A stretch of 64,000 nucleotides of DNA from assembly GCF_001544975.2 (NCBI RefSeq), contig NZ_FCOG02000002.1, positions 124,001 to 188,000 on the forward strand. The letters run 5' to 3'. Under the pieces are notes generated by a model. It saw only the letters and a list, made by a program, of their open reading frames with translations, was not told the origin of the DNA and ran no database searches. Below are positions 52,500 to 61,695 of the stretch, piece by piece. Within the stretch, counting starts at the first letter, position 1. Each line of letters starts with the position of its first letter. Position numbers and translations under genes: made by a program. Source of the DNA: Caballeronia arationis (lineage in GTDB: Bacteria; Pseudomonadota; Gammaproteobacteria; Burkholderiales; Burkholderiaceae).

Positions 52500-53417
52500 C
52501 TAGGCGGGCTGATCAAACATCGCGTGAATGGTTTCGCGCAGCCAGGTGATGCCGGCGTCCGATGCGAATTGCGTATGCGAGTGCACCTGAATTTCGATCG
52601 GCGGCAGCGCGAACGGCAGCGGCAGGATGCGAAACGCCTTGCCGCGATTGAAGCGCCGCGCGATGCTCTTCGGGAAGATCACGGCGAGATCGGTATTCAT
52701 CACAATCTCCGGGGCGACGACGAAATGCGGCAAGCGTAGTACGACATCGCGCTTGAGGTTCAACTCGTCGAGCCACTGTTCGACCATTCGATGACCGGTT
52801 GCATTGGTGCTCGCATAGACATATCGCAACGCGGAAAGGTCTTCGCGGCTCGGCTTTGCCTTGCGCAGCGGATGACCCGCGCGCACCACGCACACGTGCT
52901 CATCGACGAAGAGCGTCTGGCTCACGCAGCCCGCATCGAGACCGGGAACGTAGCCGAGCGCGAGATCGATTTCGCCGGCGCGCATGGAGGCGCTCACCGA
53001 TTCGACGGGAATATTGACAACGTCGATGCGAATACCGCGCGCTTCACGATCGAGCAGCGCGATGAGCGGCGGGAGGAAGTAGAACTCCGACATGTCCGAC
53101 ATCGACACGCGGAAGACGCGCTGCGCGGTCGCGGGATCGAACTTCGCGAGTTGCTGCATTGCTTCGTTGATGATGGCGATGGCTTGCGCGAGCGGCGGAT
53201 AGAGACGAAACGCGGCATCGGTCGGCACCATGCCGTTCGGCGTGCGCACGAACAACGGGTCTTCGAAGAGATTGCGCAAACGGCGAAGCGCGTGGCTCAC
53301 CGCGGGCTGAGTGAGACCCAGACGATCCCCGGCGGCGGTGAGGCTGCGCAAGTCCCAGATGGCGAGGAACACGCGCAGCAGGTTCAGATCGGCGATGCCG
53401 GGATTCGACTTGTTCAT
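52500..53417 (-). CDS. Second LysR-family regulator, end of the iacA2-like operon
   Basis: 305 aa from the ATG at 53417 (GAGAG upstream). The HTH (LLRVFLAIWDLRSLTAAGDR; LTQPAVSHALRRLRNLF) and effector domain closely resemble the LysR at 47574, with shared segments such as NxGMxPTxxA and LPHFVVAPEIV, so the two look like paralogues. It follows the EthD-like gene by 50 bp and is probably co-transcribed with the second monooxygenase set. Confidence 0.86.
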   Translation of the reverse strand: MNKSNPGIADLNLLRVFLAIWDLRSLTAAGDRLGLTQPAVSHALRRLRNLFEDPLFVRTPNGMVPTDAAFRLYPPLAQAIAIINEAMQQLAKFDPATAQRVFRVSMSDMSEFYFLPPLIALLDREARGIRIDVVNIPVESVSASMRAGEIDLALGYVPGLDAGCVSQTLFVDEHVCVVRAGHPLRKAKPSREDLSALRYVYASTNATGHRMVEQWLDELNLKRDVVLRLPHFVVAPEIVMNTDLAVIFPKSIARRFNRGKAFRILPLPFALPPIEIQVHSHTQFASDAGITWLRETIHAMFDQPA

Positions 53418-53466
53418 GCGCGTCTCTCGCGAACGTGGGGCATATCGCGTCATGCGCGACGGCCGG

Positions 53467-54168
53467 TCAGTGTGTCGCGAGATTAACGTAAGTGCTGCGC
53501 ATTGCAAAATGCGGAGTCGCGCCGCTGTAGGGCGGCAGCGCCTGGAAGTCGCGCCGCATCGCGTCCCGCACGGGGGAGGCGAGTGCATCGGCGAGTGCGC
53601 TGAAGTCGTCGAAAACGACCTTGTTGCGCTGCATGGCTCGTGCCGGCTCGAACGGCAGGCAGTTCGCGCAGTCGATGTGCGTGTAAATTTCCAGTTCGCG
53701 CAACGCGGGCAATTGCAGCATCAGCGGCGGATGATGCCGCAGATAATGCGCGAGCCACGCATTGAAGTCGTCGGCGGGGCCTTCATAGGCGACGAGATAA
53801 GTGCACCGTTTCGCGTGCTCGCGCATCGGAGCGGCGTGCGGCGGCGCGAGCGTGCGCACGGCCATGATCTGCTGCGTGAAGAATGAAGTGCTCAGTGCCG
53901 TGTGCGCCGCGGAGTGCAACGCGCGATGAATCGCGCCATCGGCTTCGAGTGCGGCTTCGAGCGGTGCGAGTTCTTCGAAGTACCACTGCAGCACGCACGA
54001 CGGCGCATCCTGCTTCTGCGTGATACGTGGATCGACCTCGCCGGCGACCGGTTCATGCACGATCAGCCGGCTCAGGCCGTCGATTCGAGCCGCGTTCTCC
54101 TGCAATGCAAAGATATCGAGCGAGCCTGCGGTATCGCGCTCGCTGAACAGAAAGAGACACGCTTGCAT
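53467..54168 (-). CDS. Probable two-unit alpha/beta-barrel (EthD-like) protein
   Basis: 233 aa, starting MQACLFLFSERDTAGSLDIF. Two parts with similar strand-helix patterns (RLIVHEPVAGEV... and CTYLVAYEGPADDFNAWLAH, later ELEIYTHIDC) suggest a duplicated ferredoxin-like unit of the EthD/dimeric-barrel type, but I do not recognise a named family. It is encoded between the flavin reductase and the LysR gene with a 2-bp gap to the former, so it probably helps the second monooxygenase pathway. Confidence 0.55.
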   Translation of the reverse strand: MQACLFLFSERDTAGSLDIFALQENAARIDGLSRLIVHEPVAGEVDPRITQKQDAPSCVLQWYFEELAPLEAALEADGAIHRALHSAAHTALSTSFFTQQIMAVRTLAPPHAAPMREHAKRCTYLVAYEGPADDFNAWLAHYLRHHPPLMLQLPALRELEIYTHIDCANCLPFEPARAMQRNKVVFDDFSALADALASPVRDAMRRDFQALPPYSGATPHFAMRSTYVNLATH

Positions 54169-54170
54169 GA

Positions 54171-54674
54171 TCAGGCGGCCTCGCGTGCGAGCTGATGAAA
54201 CTGTCTGCCGAAGTAGACGAGTCCATCGCCGTCATCGCGTGTGGCGATGCTTTCGATCTGCACGAAAATCACCGAGTGCGATCCGACCGTCTTGCTGTCG
54301 ATGATTTTGCCTTCGAGGTTTGCAATTGCATCGTCGAGGACCGGCGCGCCGAGCGGGCCGCGTTGCCACTCACATCGGTCGAACCTCTCGTCCATCGAGC
54401 ATCCGGTCATGCCGGCGAACACGCGCGCCAGTTCCTGAGCGCGCGCGCCGAGTACGTTAATGCAGACACGCCCGTTGCCTTGCAGTACATCGTGAACATA
54501 GCTCGATTGATTGATGCACACGAGCATGATCGGCGGTGTGTCGGTCACCGAGCAGACCGCGCTCGCCGTGATGCCGCAGCGGCCGTGCGAACCGTCCGTC
54601 GTGATCACATTGACGGCCGCCCCGAGAGAGGCCATTGCGTTTCGAAACTGCGTGCGTGTGTCGTCGTGGTTCAT
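54171..54674 (-). CDS. Flavin reductase, second copy (IacG paralogue)
   Basis: 167 aa. It is of the HpaC/RutF type and closely similar to the IacG-like gene at 38818 (NAMASLGAAVNVITTDGSHG; CGITASAVCSVTDTPPIMLV). It lies 19 bp after the second IacA-like gene and so should supply it with reduced flavin. Confidence 0.85.
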   Translation of the reverse strand: MNHDDTRTQFRNAMASLGAAVNVITTDGSHGRCGITASAVCSVTDTPPIMLVCINQSSYVHDVLQGNGRVCINVLGARAQELARVFAGMTGCSMDERFDRCEWQRGPLGAPVLDDAIANLEGKIIDSKTVGSHSVIFVQIESIATRDDGDGLVYFGRQFHQLAREAA

Positions 54675-54693
54675 GGCTGTTGCTCCTGGTCGA

Positions 54694-55911
54694 TCAGGGA
54701 TAGGGCGTCACCGGCGCAATGCCGACGAACAGCGCGCCCGAAGCGTCGTACGTGCCTTCGCCGAGAAACGCATGCTGCGTGACGACGATCGAGTCACGCA
54801 CGAGCCGTTGCATGCGGCTCTCGCGATAGATGGCGCCGATGCCCGCCATCTTGTACGCCTGCATGACGACCTCGGCGCAGGTGTGCGCGGCGTGCGTCGC
54901 GGAGAGGCGAAGCAGATTGGCTTCGTCGGGCGTGACGGGATCGCCATTCAGCACCGTGCGCCATGAGGTTTCCGCGGAATCGAAGAAGAAAGCCCGCGCG
55001 CTGCGCAGGTTCGCTTCGGCTTGCGCGAGGCCGGTGCGATAGTAGGCGCGGTCGGCGAGCCGCGGTGCGCCCGTCGTGGTCGTGGTCACGCCGGACATGC
55101 CGGCAAGCAGGTCGAGCGCCGCACGCGCAAGGCCGATGTTCACCGCCGCATGCACCTGCGCCTGATAGGCGACGGCGGGATAGCGATAAAGCGGCTCATC
55201 GATCAACGGCACACCGCCCCGGATGAAGGTCCATTGCGCGTCGACGAACTTGTTCGCGAGGCGCAGATCGTGGCTGCCCGTGCCTTGCATGCCGACCACG
55301 TTCCAGTTGTCGACGATCTCCACTTCGCTTGCGGGAAAGACCGCGGTGAAAGGCTTGCCCGCATTTGAACCATCAGCGTTGCCCGGCGCCCCGCCGATGC
55401 CCACGCCGATCCAGTCCGCGCCTTTGCAGCCGCTAGCAAAGCGCCATTGTCCGGAGACCAGAAATCCGCCAGGCGCGCGTTCGGCTTTTTGCAGCGGATA
55501 CAGGCCGCCTGAGAAGACCTGATCCGGCCCGGACGCATAGATGCGCGCCTGGGTTTCGACGGGCAGCGAGGCGAGATACGTGTTCGCGGAACCGAATGCG
55601 GCGACCCATGCGGCCGAGCCATCGGCGATCGCGATACGTTCGAGCATTTCCAGAAAGCGCGGCGGCGGCAGGGCATCGCCACCAAAGCGCTTCGGCGTGC
55701 TCGCGCGAAAAATCCCCGCCCGCTTCATCTTCGCGACCATGTCACGCGGCACGTGCGAGAGCCGATCGAATTCGTCGCGGCGACGCTCGACTTCGACGAC
55801 GAGTTCGTCCAGAGAGAGCGGGCCCGCGTACTCGGGATAGTCGTCCTGCATATCGATGATTCGTGCGTTGGCGGCGCAAGCGCCGGCGCTTGCGGTATGA
55901 ATGGCGTGCAT
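54694..55911 (-). CDS. Acyl-CoA-dehydrogenase-like flavin monooxygenase, second copy (IacA paralogue)
   Basis: 405 aa from the ATG at 55911, which has AAGAGG 8 nt upstream; a start at 55953 would overlap the transporter stop. It is collinear with IacA over its whole length (SHVPRDMVAKMKRAGIFRAS; DNWNVVGMQGTGSHDLRLAN; VTQHAFLGEGTYDASGALFV). It may accept a related substrate or catalyse another hydroxylation step. It is in an operon MHS transporter - monooxygenase - flavin reductase - EthD-like - LysR. Confidence 0.85.
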   Translation of the reverse strand: MHAIHTASAGACAANARIIDMQDDYPEYAGPLSLDELVVEVERRRDEFDRLSHVPRDMVAKMKRAGIFRASTPKRFGGDALPPPRFLEMLERIAIADGSAAWVAAFGSANTYLASLPVETQARIYASGPDQVFSGGLYPLQKAERAPGGFLVSGQWRFASGCKGADWIGVGIGGAPGNADGSNAGKPFTAVFPASEVEIVDNWNVVGMQGTGSHDLRLANKFVDAQWTFIRGGVPLIDEPLYRYPAVAYQAQVHAAVNIGLARAALDLLAGMSGVTTTTTGAPRLADRAYYRTGLAQAEANLRSARAFFFDSAETSWRTVLNGDPVTPDEANLLRLSATHAAHTCAEVVMQAYKMAGIGAIYRESRMQRLVRDSIVVTQHAFLGEGTYDASGALFVGIAPVTPYP

Positions 55912-55949
55912 GCGCGATACCTCTTGTTGGTGAATGGGAGTGGGCGATG

Positions 55950-57305
55950 TCATTTGGAAGCCTGGCGATCCGCGATACGCATCGATTTCGGATACGTCTC
56001 GCGGGCGAGCAGCGTGGCGACGACGGTGATCAAGCCGAGCGCGCCCAGATAAAGCGCAACCGGCACGGCACTGCGATAGTGCGCGAGCAGCGCGGTGGCG
56101 ATCATCGGCGAGAGGCCGCCGCCGAGCACCGATGAAATCTCCCGCCCGACGCCGAGTCCCGAGAAGCGCAGATGCACCGGCAGCATCTCGCTGATGAAGG
56201 CAGGTTGCGCGCCTTCGAGAATGCCGAGCGTGATGCTGTTGGCGAGCACGAGCGCGGCGACGATCTTCCAGTATTCGCCGGAGCCGATAAGGGCGAAGTA
56301 AGGCCATGCGACGAGCACCATCGCTATTGCGCCGGCCAGGTAGACGGGCTTGCGTCCTACCTTGTCCGTCAGGTAACCGAAGAACAAGGAGACCGGGATC
56401 ATCAGCAGCATCGAGAGCGTGAGCCCACTGAGTATCCAGTTCGATTTGATGCCGAGAAACTGGCCGTATGCGATAGAGAACGCGAAGAAGAGGTACGACG
56501 CGCCGCCTTCGCCGAAACGAAGACCAAAGATGGTCGCGACTTCACGGGGGCATTGCCGCAACACTTCGATAACGGGCATGCGGCTTTCATGGCGCGTCGC
56601 CTTCACTTCAGCGAATGCGGTGCTTTCGCCCACCGAACGGCGCATCCACAATCCGAGCGCGACCAGTGCGACGCTGCAAAGGAACGGAACGCGCCAGCCC
56701 CAGCTCAGGAAGTCAACGGACGATAGATTTTGAACCAGCAGGAACGCGCCTGTCGACAGCACGAAGCCGAGCGCTGCGCCGCACGGGCTCCAGGCCGCGA
56801 GCGCGCCGCGTCTCGACCGAGGCGCATTTTCATGAATCAGCAGGATGCTGCCGCTCCATTCGCCGCCCGCGGCAAGTCCCTGAAGGATGCGCAGCAACAC
56901 CAGCAGGACGGGCGCTGCGATCCCGATCTGGTGATACGTGGGCAGCACGCCCATCAGCGCGGTGGCAGTGCCCATCGTGAGAAGCGTGAGCATCATGACG
57001 ACCTTGCGGCCGTAACGATCGCCGATATGCCCGCACAGAACGCCACCGATAGGCCGGGCGATAAACCCTACGGTGAACCCGCCGAACGCGGCGATGGTCC
57101 CGGTCAGTGGATCGCTGCCGACAGGAAAGAACAGCTTGCCGAATACGAGCGCAGCGGCGGTTCCGTAGAGAAAAAAGTCGTACCACTCGAGTATTTGTCC
57201 GAGCACGGCGGTGGTGACCGCGCGACGTACGTTGCTCGCGGAACGAACGGTTCGTTGTGATGCGAGCGGCATGCTCAGATCGGAATTCACGGCGTCAGGA
57301 TTCAT
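55950..57305 (-). CDS. MHS-family MFS transporter, second copy
   Basis: 451 aa from the ATG at 57305. GQILEWYDFFLYGTAAALVF and GHIGDRYGRKVVM are MHS hallmarks, and the protein is clearly a paralogue of the one at 51059. It heads the second monooxygenase operon and is preceded by the shared operator-like motif. The likely cargo is an aromatic or indolic acid. Confidence 0.83.
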   Translation of the reverse strand: MNPDAVNSDLSMPLASQRTVRSASNVRRAVTTAVLGQILEWYDFFLYGTAAALVFGKLFFPVGSDPLTGTIAAFGGFTVGFIARPIGGVLCGHIGDRYGRKVVMMLTLLTMGTATALMGVLPTYHQIGIAAPVLLVLLRILQGLAAGGEWSGSILLIHENAPRSRRGALAAWSPCGAALGFVLSTGAFLLVQNLSSVDFLSWGWRVPFLCSVALVALGLWMRRSVGESTAFAEVKATRHESRMPVIEVLRQCPREVATIFGLRFGEGGASYLFFAFSIAYGQFLGIKSNWILSGLTLSMLLMIPVSLFFGYLTDKVGRKPVYLAGAIAMVLVAWPYFALIGSGEYWKIVAALVLANSITLGILEGAQPAFISEMLPVHLRFSGLGVGREISSVLGGGLSPMIATALLAHYRSAVPVALYLGALGLITVVATLLARETYPKSMRIADRQASK

Positions 57306-57414
57306 GGAAGTGGGAAGCTCGAAAGTTGGATTCCCGCTTCCGATGAGCCGGAAGGAGCGGGGCGAATCACATCGACATGACATGGGTCGAACGATATGAG
57401 CCACGCCAAGGCCG

Positions 57415-57433
57415 GTCAAATTCGAGCCAAAAA
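57415..57433 (-). promoter_or_regulatory. iac/cat operator motif before the second monooxygenase operon
   Basis: On the minus strand TTTTTGGCTCGAATTTGAC (two bases longer in the centre than the other copies), 110 bp upstream of the MHS transporter start. Confidence 0.5.
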
Positions 57434-57651
57434 TGCCCGATATGAATGCCGTGAATGGAGCGTGCGTGCTAAGCCTGCATGAGCGCGTGCATGGGACGTC
57501 GCATCAGCGGCGCTTATCGACGCACACGCTTTTGGCTGATTTGCAGCGTGGAATATGGGATCGCAGACTTCGACGCCAACAGATTCCATCCCCGCAATGG
57601 CCTTTCATTGCGTCAATTCATCGAAAGACTCGTTAGAAGGAAGTTGCACGT

Positions 57652-58854
57652 ATGAGACTCACCTTGAGCGCATCGCTAGCGCTGTTGGCAGTGGCAGGCA
57701 CGGCCCAGGCACAGAGCGCGGTAACGATGTATGGCATCGTCGACGACGGTTTCAACTGGACCTCCAATTCCGGCGGCCACAATCTCTACAACATGTCGAG
57801 CGGTGTCCTCCAGGCGAGCCGCTGGGGTTTGCGCGGCAATGAGGATCTCGGGAGCGGGCTTGCGGCGGTGTTCGTGCTAGAGAACGGTTTCGACCTCAAC
57901 AACGGCTCGCTTGCGCAAAAGAATCGCGGAAGCACGCAAGGCCTGATGTTCGGCCGTCAGGCCTACGTGGGTCTGGCGAGCGCGTACGGCTCGGTGTTGC
58001 TCGGCCGGCAATACGATTCGGTGGTCGACTACGTCGGTCCGTTCGAATCGGGCACTCAGTGGGCCGGCTATATCGGCGCGCATCCGGGTGACCTGGACAA
58101 CCTCAACAACGCGTATCGCGTGAACAACGCCATCAAGTATGCGAGCAAGCCATATAACGGATTCAGGTTCGGTGGCGTGTACAGCCTCGGCGGCGTGGCG
58201 GGCGAAGCTTCGCGCAACCAACTGTGGTCGCTGGGCGCGGCTTATGCGAACGGACCGCTCACGCTCGGCGTCGGTTATCTGAACGCGCGCAATCCGAACG
58301 TCGGCTTCTTTGGTGACAACGGCGCGAGCACAGCGGCCACGGCCAGCGCGAACTTCATTTCGTCGCCGGTGTATAGCGGCTATGCATCGGCGCGCACTTA
58401 CCAGGTGATGGCGGCGGGTGCGGCTTATGTGTTCGGCGCAGCGACGGTCGGCGCGACATATTCCAACGTGCAGTTCAAGAACCTCGGCGAAACCGTCGCT
58501 TCGGGCCCGAACCCGCGTGGCTATAGCGGCAATGCGAATTTCAACAACGCGGAAATCAACTTCAAGTATCAGCTCACGCCGGCGTTGCTACTCGGAGCGG
58601 CATTCGACTACACGAAGGGTGGCGACGTGGATTCGTCCACCGGCGTCAATCCGGGCGCGAAGTATTACCAGGGTGCGATCGGCGCGGATTATTACCTGTC
58701 CAAACGCACCGACGTTTATCTGATCGGTGTTTATCAAAAGGCGTCTGGAACCGATTCGACTGGCGCAACGGCGGTGGCGGCCATCAACAACCTCACGCCA
58801 TCGACGAGCGATCGTCAGAGCACAGTGCGCGTGGGCATCCGGCACAAGTTCTGA
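57652..58854 (+). CDS. Gram-negative general porin upstream of the cat genes
   Basis: 400 aa with signal peptide ending GTAQAQ and the mature start SAVTMYGIVDDGFNWTSNSG; GRQAYVGLASAYGSVLLGRQ and the C-terminal VRVGIRHKF confirm a trimeric porin. An AAGGAAG site precedes the ATG. Its position between the iac operons and catB suggests a role in entry of aromatic acids through the outer membrane. A hairpin follows. Confidence 0.9.
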   Translation: MRLTLSASLALLAVAGTAQAQSAVTMYGIVDDGFNWTSNSGGHNLYNMSSGVLQASRWGLRGNEDLGSGLAAVFVLENGFDLNNGSLAQKNRGSTQGLMFGRQAYVGLASAYGSVLLGRQYDSVVDYVGPFESGTQWAGYIGAHPGDLDNLNNAYRVNNAIKYASKPYNGFRFGGVYSLGGVAGEASRNQLWSLGAAYANGPLTLGVGYLNARNPNVGFFGDNGASTAATASANFISSPVYSGYASARTYQVMAAGAAYVFGAATVGATYSNVQFKNLGETVASGPNPRGYSGNANFNNAEINFKYQLTPALLLGAAFDYTKGGDVDSSTGVNPGAKYYQGAIGADYYLSKRTDVYLIGVYQKASGTDSTGATAVAAINNLTPSTSDRQSTVRVGIRHKF

Positions 58855-58870
58855 AGCAGGCGAGAACGGT

Positions 58871-58914
58871 GCAAGGCTGTATTCCGCGCGTGTTTGCGCG
58901 GAGAGCAGCCTTGC
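58871..58914. terminator. Hairpin after the porin gene
   Basis: Outer arms GCAAGGCTG and CAGCCTTGC plus inner arms CCGCGC and GCGCGG separated by a short bulge. It starts 16 bp after the stop; no T-run. Confidence 0.6.
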
Positions 58915-58955
58915 CGGTCGCATGCGTCGATCAATGCGATGGATGACGACGGCCA

Positions 58956-58972
58956 TATATGATTGATTTGAC
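58956..58972 (+). promoter_or_regulatory. iac/cat operator motif before catB
   Basis: TATATGATTGATTTGAC on the plus strand, 99 bp before the catB start. It keeps the ATTTGAC core and orientation relative to the gene but lacks the full T-run. Confidence 0.5.
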
Positions 58973-59070
58973 CGATAAGACAGCGTCCATTAATTTTGTC
59001 GAAACGCAGGGACGCACGGTGTAGCAAGCACTTGAGCGTCCCGCATCAACGAACCCCGGAGACGCATCTC

Positions 59071-60228
59071 GTGCATGCCCCACACGTCTCGATCGAAGCG
59101 ATCGAAACCATTCTCGTCGATGTTCCGACCATCCGCCCGCATCGCCTGTCCGTGGCGACGATGAACTGCCAGACGCTCGTGCTCGTGCTCGTGCGTTGCG
59201 CGGATGGCATCGTCGGCGTCGGCGAAGGCACGACGATCGGCGGACTCGCCTATGGCGAGGAAAGCCCGGAGAGCATCAAGGTCAACATCGATACGTATTT
59301 CGCGCCCTTGCTCAAGGGCATGGACGCCACGCGTCCCGGCGCGGCGATGTCGAGGTTGCGCGATCTCTTCCAGGGCAACCGTTTCGCCAAATGCGCGGTG
59401 GAGACCGCGCTTTTCGACGCGCAGGCGCAGCGCATGAACGTGCCGCTCTCGGAACTCTTCGGCGGTCGCGTGCGCGATTCGGTCGATGTTGCATGGACGC
59501 TCGCGAGCGGCGATACGAAGCGTGATATCGAGGAAGCCGAGCAGATGCTGGAGATGAAGCGTCATCGCGTGTTCAAGCTGAAGATCGGCGCGCGTGCGCT
59601 GGCGGCGGATGTCGCGCATGTCATCGCCATCAGGCACGCGCTCAGCGATCGCGGCGAAGTGCGCGTCGACGTGAACCAGGCATGGAGCGAATGCGACACC
59701 GTCTGGGCCGCGAAGCGCTTCGCCGATGCAGGCGTCGGCCTGATCGAGCAGCCGATCGATGCAACGAATCACGCGGGCCTGAAGCGTCTCACTGAACTGG
59801 CGCTCGTGCCCGTCATGGCCGATGAAGCGCTGCACGGTCCCGCCGATGCCTTCTCGCTGGCGAGCGCGCGCGCTGCGAATGTATTCGCTGTGAAGATCGC
59901 GCAGTCCGGCGGGCTGGCCGGCGCGGCGAGCGTCGCGGCCATCGCGCGCGCGGCAAACATCGATCTCTATGGCGGCACGATGCTCGAAGGCGCGATCGGC
60001 ACCATCGCTTCGGCGCAACTCTTCAGCACGTTCGATGAGCTCAAGTGGGGAACCGAACTGTTCGGCCCGCTGTTGTTGACCGAAGAGATCCTGACCGAAC
60101 CGCTTCGCTACGAGAACTTTGCATTGCATCTGCCGCAAGGCCCGGGTCTGGGCGTCACGCTCGACTGGGAACGCATCGGGCGCTTGCGGCGCGATACGAA
60201 GCGCGGCGCGACCGTCGCAATGAATTGA
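59071..60228 (+). CDS. catB: Muconate cycloisomerase
   Basis: 385 aa from a GTG at 59071 with GGAG 9 nt before it. Enolase-superfamily features are clear: HVSIEAIETILVDVPTIRPH at the start, the catalytic KxK (FKLKIG, Lys171), metal ligands in VDVNQAW, EQP and DEALHG, and the second Lys in VKIAQSGG. It converts cis,cis-muconate to muconolactone in catechol ortho cleavage. It is first of catB-catA-catC; no catR-type gene is directly divergent. Confidence 0.9.
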   Translation: MHAPHVSIEAIETILVDVPTIRPHRLSVATMNCQTLVLVLVRCADGIVGVGEGTTIGGLAYGEESPESIKVNIDTYFAPLLKGMDATRPGAAMSRLRDLFQGNRFAKCAVETALFDAQAQRMNVPLSELFGGRVRDSVDVAWTLASGDTKRDIEEAEQMLEMKRHRVFKLKIGARALAADVAHVIAIRHALSDRGEVRVDVNQAWSECDTVWAAKRFADAGVGLIEQPIDATNHAGLKRLTELALVPVMADEALHGPADAFSLASARAANVFAVKIAQSGGLAGAASVAAIARAANIDLYGGTMLEGAIGTIASAQLFSTFDELKWGTELFGPLLLTEEILTEPLRYENFALHLPQGPGLGVTLDWERIGRLRRDTKRGATVAMN

Positions 60229-60270
60229 GTCGTCTTACCCCCACATACACAGATTCACGGAGACACGGAC

Positions 60271-61179
60271 ATGAACAAGCAAACCATCGACGCGCTGCTG
60301 CAAAAGATCAACGACAGCGCGACGAGCGAAGGCAACGCCCGCACGAAAACCATCGTCAATCGCATTGTGCGCGATCTGTTTCATACGATCGAAGATCTCG
60401 ACGTCACGCCGAGCGAGTTCTGGACCGCGCTGAATTATCTCGGCGAAACGGGACAGAGCGGCGAGTTCGGTCTGATCGCGGCGGGCCTGGGCTTCGAGCA
60501 TTTTCTCGATGCGCGTCTCGACGAAAAGGAAGCGAAGGCCGGTCTCGAAGGCGGCACGCCCCGAACGATCGAAGGGCCGCTCTATGTGGCGGGCGCACCC
60601 GAATCAGTGGGTCACGCGCGCCTTGACAATGGCACCGATCCCGGCGAAACGCTCGTGATGCGTGGCCGTGTGCTGAGCGATGACGGCAAGCCGCTCGCGA
60701 ATGCGCTGGTCGAGGTGTGGCACGCAAACCATCTCGGCAATTACTCGCACTTCGACAAGTCGCAGTCCGCGTTCAATCTGCGTCGCTCGATCCGCACCGA
60801 CGCCGACGGCAAGTACGCTTTCACGAGCGTGGTGCCGGTGGGCTATAGCGTGCCGCCGGGCGGCAAGACGCAACAACTTCTGGATCTGCTGGGCCGTCAT
60901 GGTCATCGGCCGGCGCATATCCACTTCTTCGTGTCGGCGCCGGGTTATCGCAAGCTGACGACCCAGATCAACATCGATGGCGACCCGTATCTGTGGGACG
61001 ACTTCGCGTTCGCGACGCGTGAAGGGCTCGTGCCCGAAGTGAAGAAGGCAGAAGGTGCGGAGGGCAAGCCCTACGGCGTGCAGGGCAACTTTGCGCTGAT
61101 CGACTTCGACTTCACGCTCGTCAGCGAACGCAGCGACGTGCCGACGACCGAAGTGGAACGGCCGCGCGCCGCGGCCTGA
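60271..61179 (+). CDS. catA: Catechol 1,2-dioxygenase
   Basis: 302 aa, GGAGACA before the ATG. The non-haem Fe(III) ligands of intradiol dioxygenases are all there: Tyr158 (GNYSHFD), Tyr192 (PVGYSVPP) and His216/His218 (RPAHIHFF), with normal spacing. The N-terminal helical lipid-binding region is present. It cleaves catechol, the expected end product of the iac pathway, to cis,cis-muconate. Confidence 0.95.
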   Translation: MNKQTIDALLQKINDSATSEGNARTKTIVNRIVRDLFHTIEDLDVTPSEFWTALNYLGETGQSGEFGLIAAGLGFEHFLDARLDEKEAKAGLEGGTPRTIEGPLYVAGAPESVGHARLDNGTDPGETLVMRGRVLSDDGKPLANALVEVWHANHLGNYSHFDKSQSAFNLRRSIRTDADGKYAFTSVVPVGYSVPPGGKTQQLLDLLGRHGHRPAHIHFFVSAPGYRKLTTQINIDGDPYLWDDFAFATREGLVPEVKKAEGAEGKPYGVQGNFALIDFDFTLVSERSDVPTTEVERPRAAA

Positions 61180-61195
61180 CCGCTACCGACCAACC

Positions 61196-61222
61196 AGCCT
61201 CCGCTTCGACTGCGGAGGCTTT
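61196..61222 (+). terminator. Hairpin between catA and catC
   Basis: AGCCTCCGC and GCGGAGGCT arms, 7-nt loop, then TTC. It looks like an intrinsic terminator but sits in the middle of the operon, 17 bp after the catA stop, so it may limit catC expression or protect the upstream mRNA. Confidence 0.55.
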
Positions 61223-61240
61223 CACATTCAAGGATTACCG

Positions 61241-61531
61241 ATGCTGTTTCATGTCGAGATGACGGTCATTCTGCCGCCGGAAATGGACGCCGCGCGGGCG
61301 GCGGCGTTGAAGGAAGAGGAGAAGGCCATGTCGCAGCAGTTGCAGCGCGAGGGCGTGTGGCGGCATTTGTGGCGTATTGCGGGGCGATATGCGAACGTCA
61401 GCCTTTTCGATGTCGAAAGTCCGGCGCATCTTCACGATGTCTTGAGCCGTTTGCCGCTCTTTCCGTACATGACGATGGAAGTGACGGCCCTTTGCCGTCA
61501 TGGCTCCTCGATTCGGGAGAGCGACCAGTAG
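61241..61531 (+). CDS. catC: Muconolactone delta-isomerase
   Basis: 96 aa. MLFHVEMTVILPPEMDAARA, EGVWRHLWRIAGRYANVSLF and LPLFPYMTMEVTALCRH are highly typical of CatC, including the Glu and Arg positions of the active site. It isomerises muconolactone to beta-ketoadipate enol-lactone. Later steps (catD, pcaIJF) are not in this window. Confidence 0.93.
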   Translation: MLFHVEMTVILPPEMDAARAAALKEEEKAMSQQLQREGVWRHLWRIAGRYANVSLFDVESPAHLHDVLSRLPLFPYMTMEVTALCRHGSSIRESDQ

Positions 61532-61695
61532 CGATTCTTCGTCCAGACCGATACAAGCCGCTGGTCTGGGGCGACGCAGACTCATCAACGCCGGCCCAAC
61601 ACTTACCCGATGCATTGGCGTTGTGCTGACTGATTTTATCCTAGGGGAAAACCCTTATCTCTGTTACAATTGCGGCGGAAATCAGGAAAACCGCC

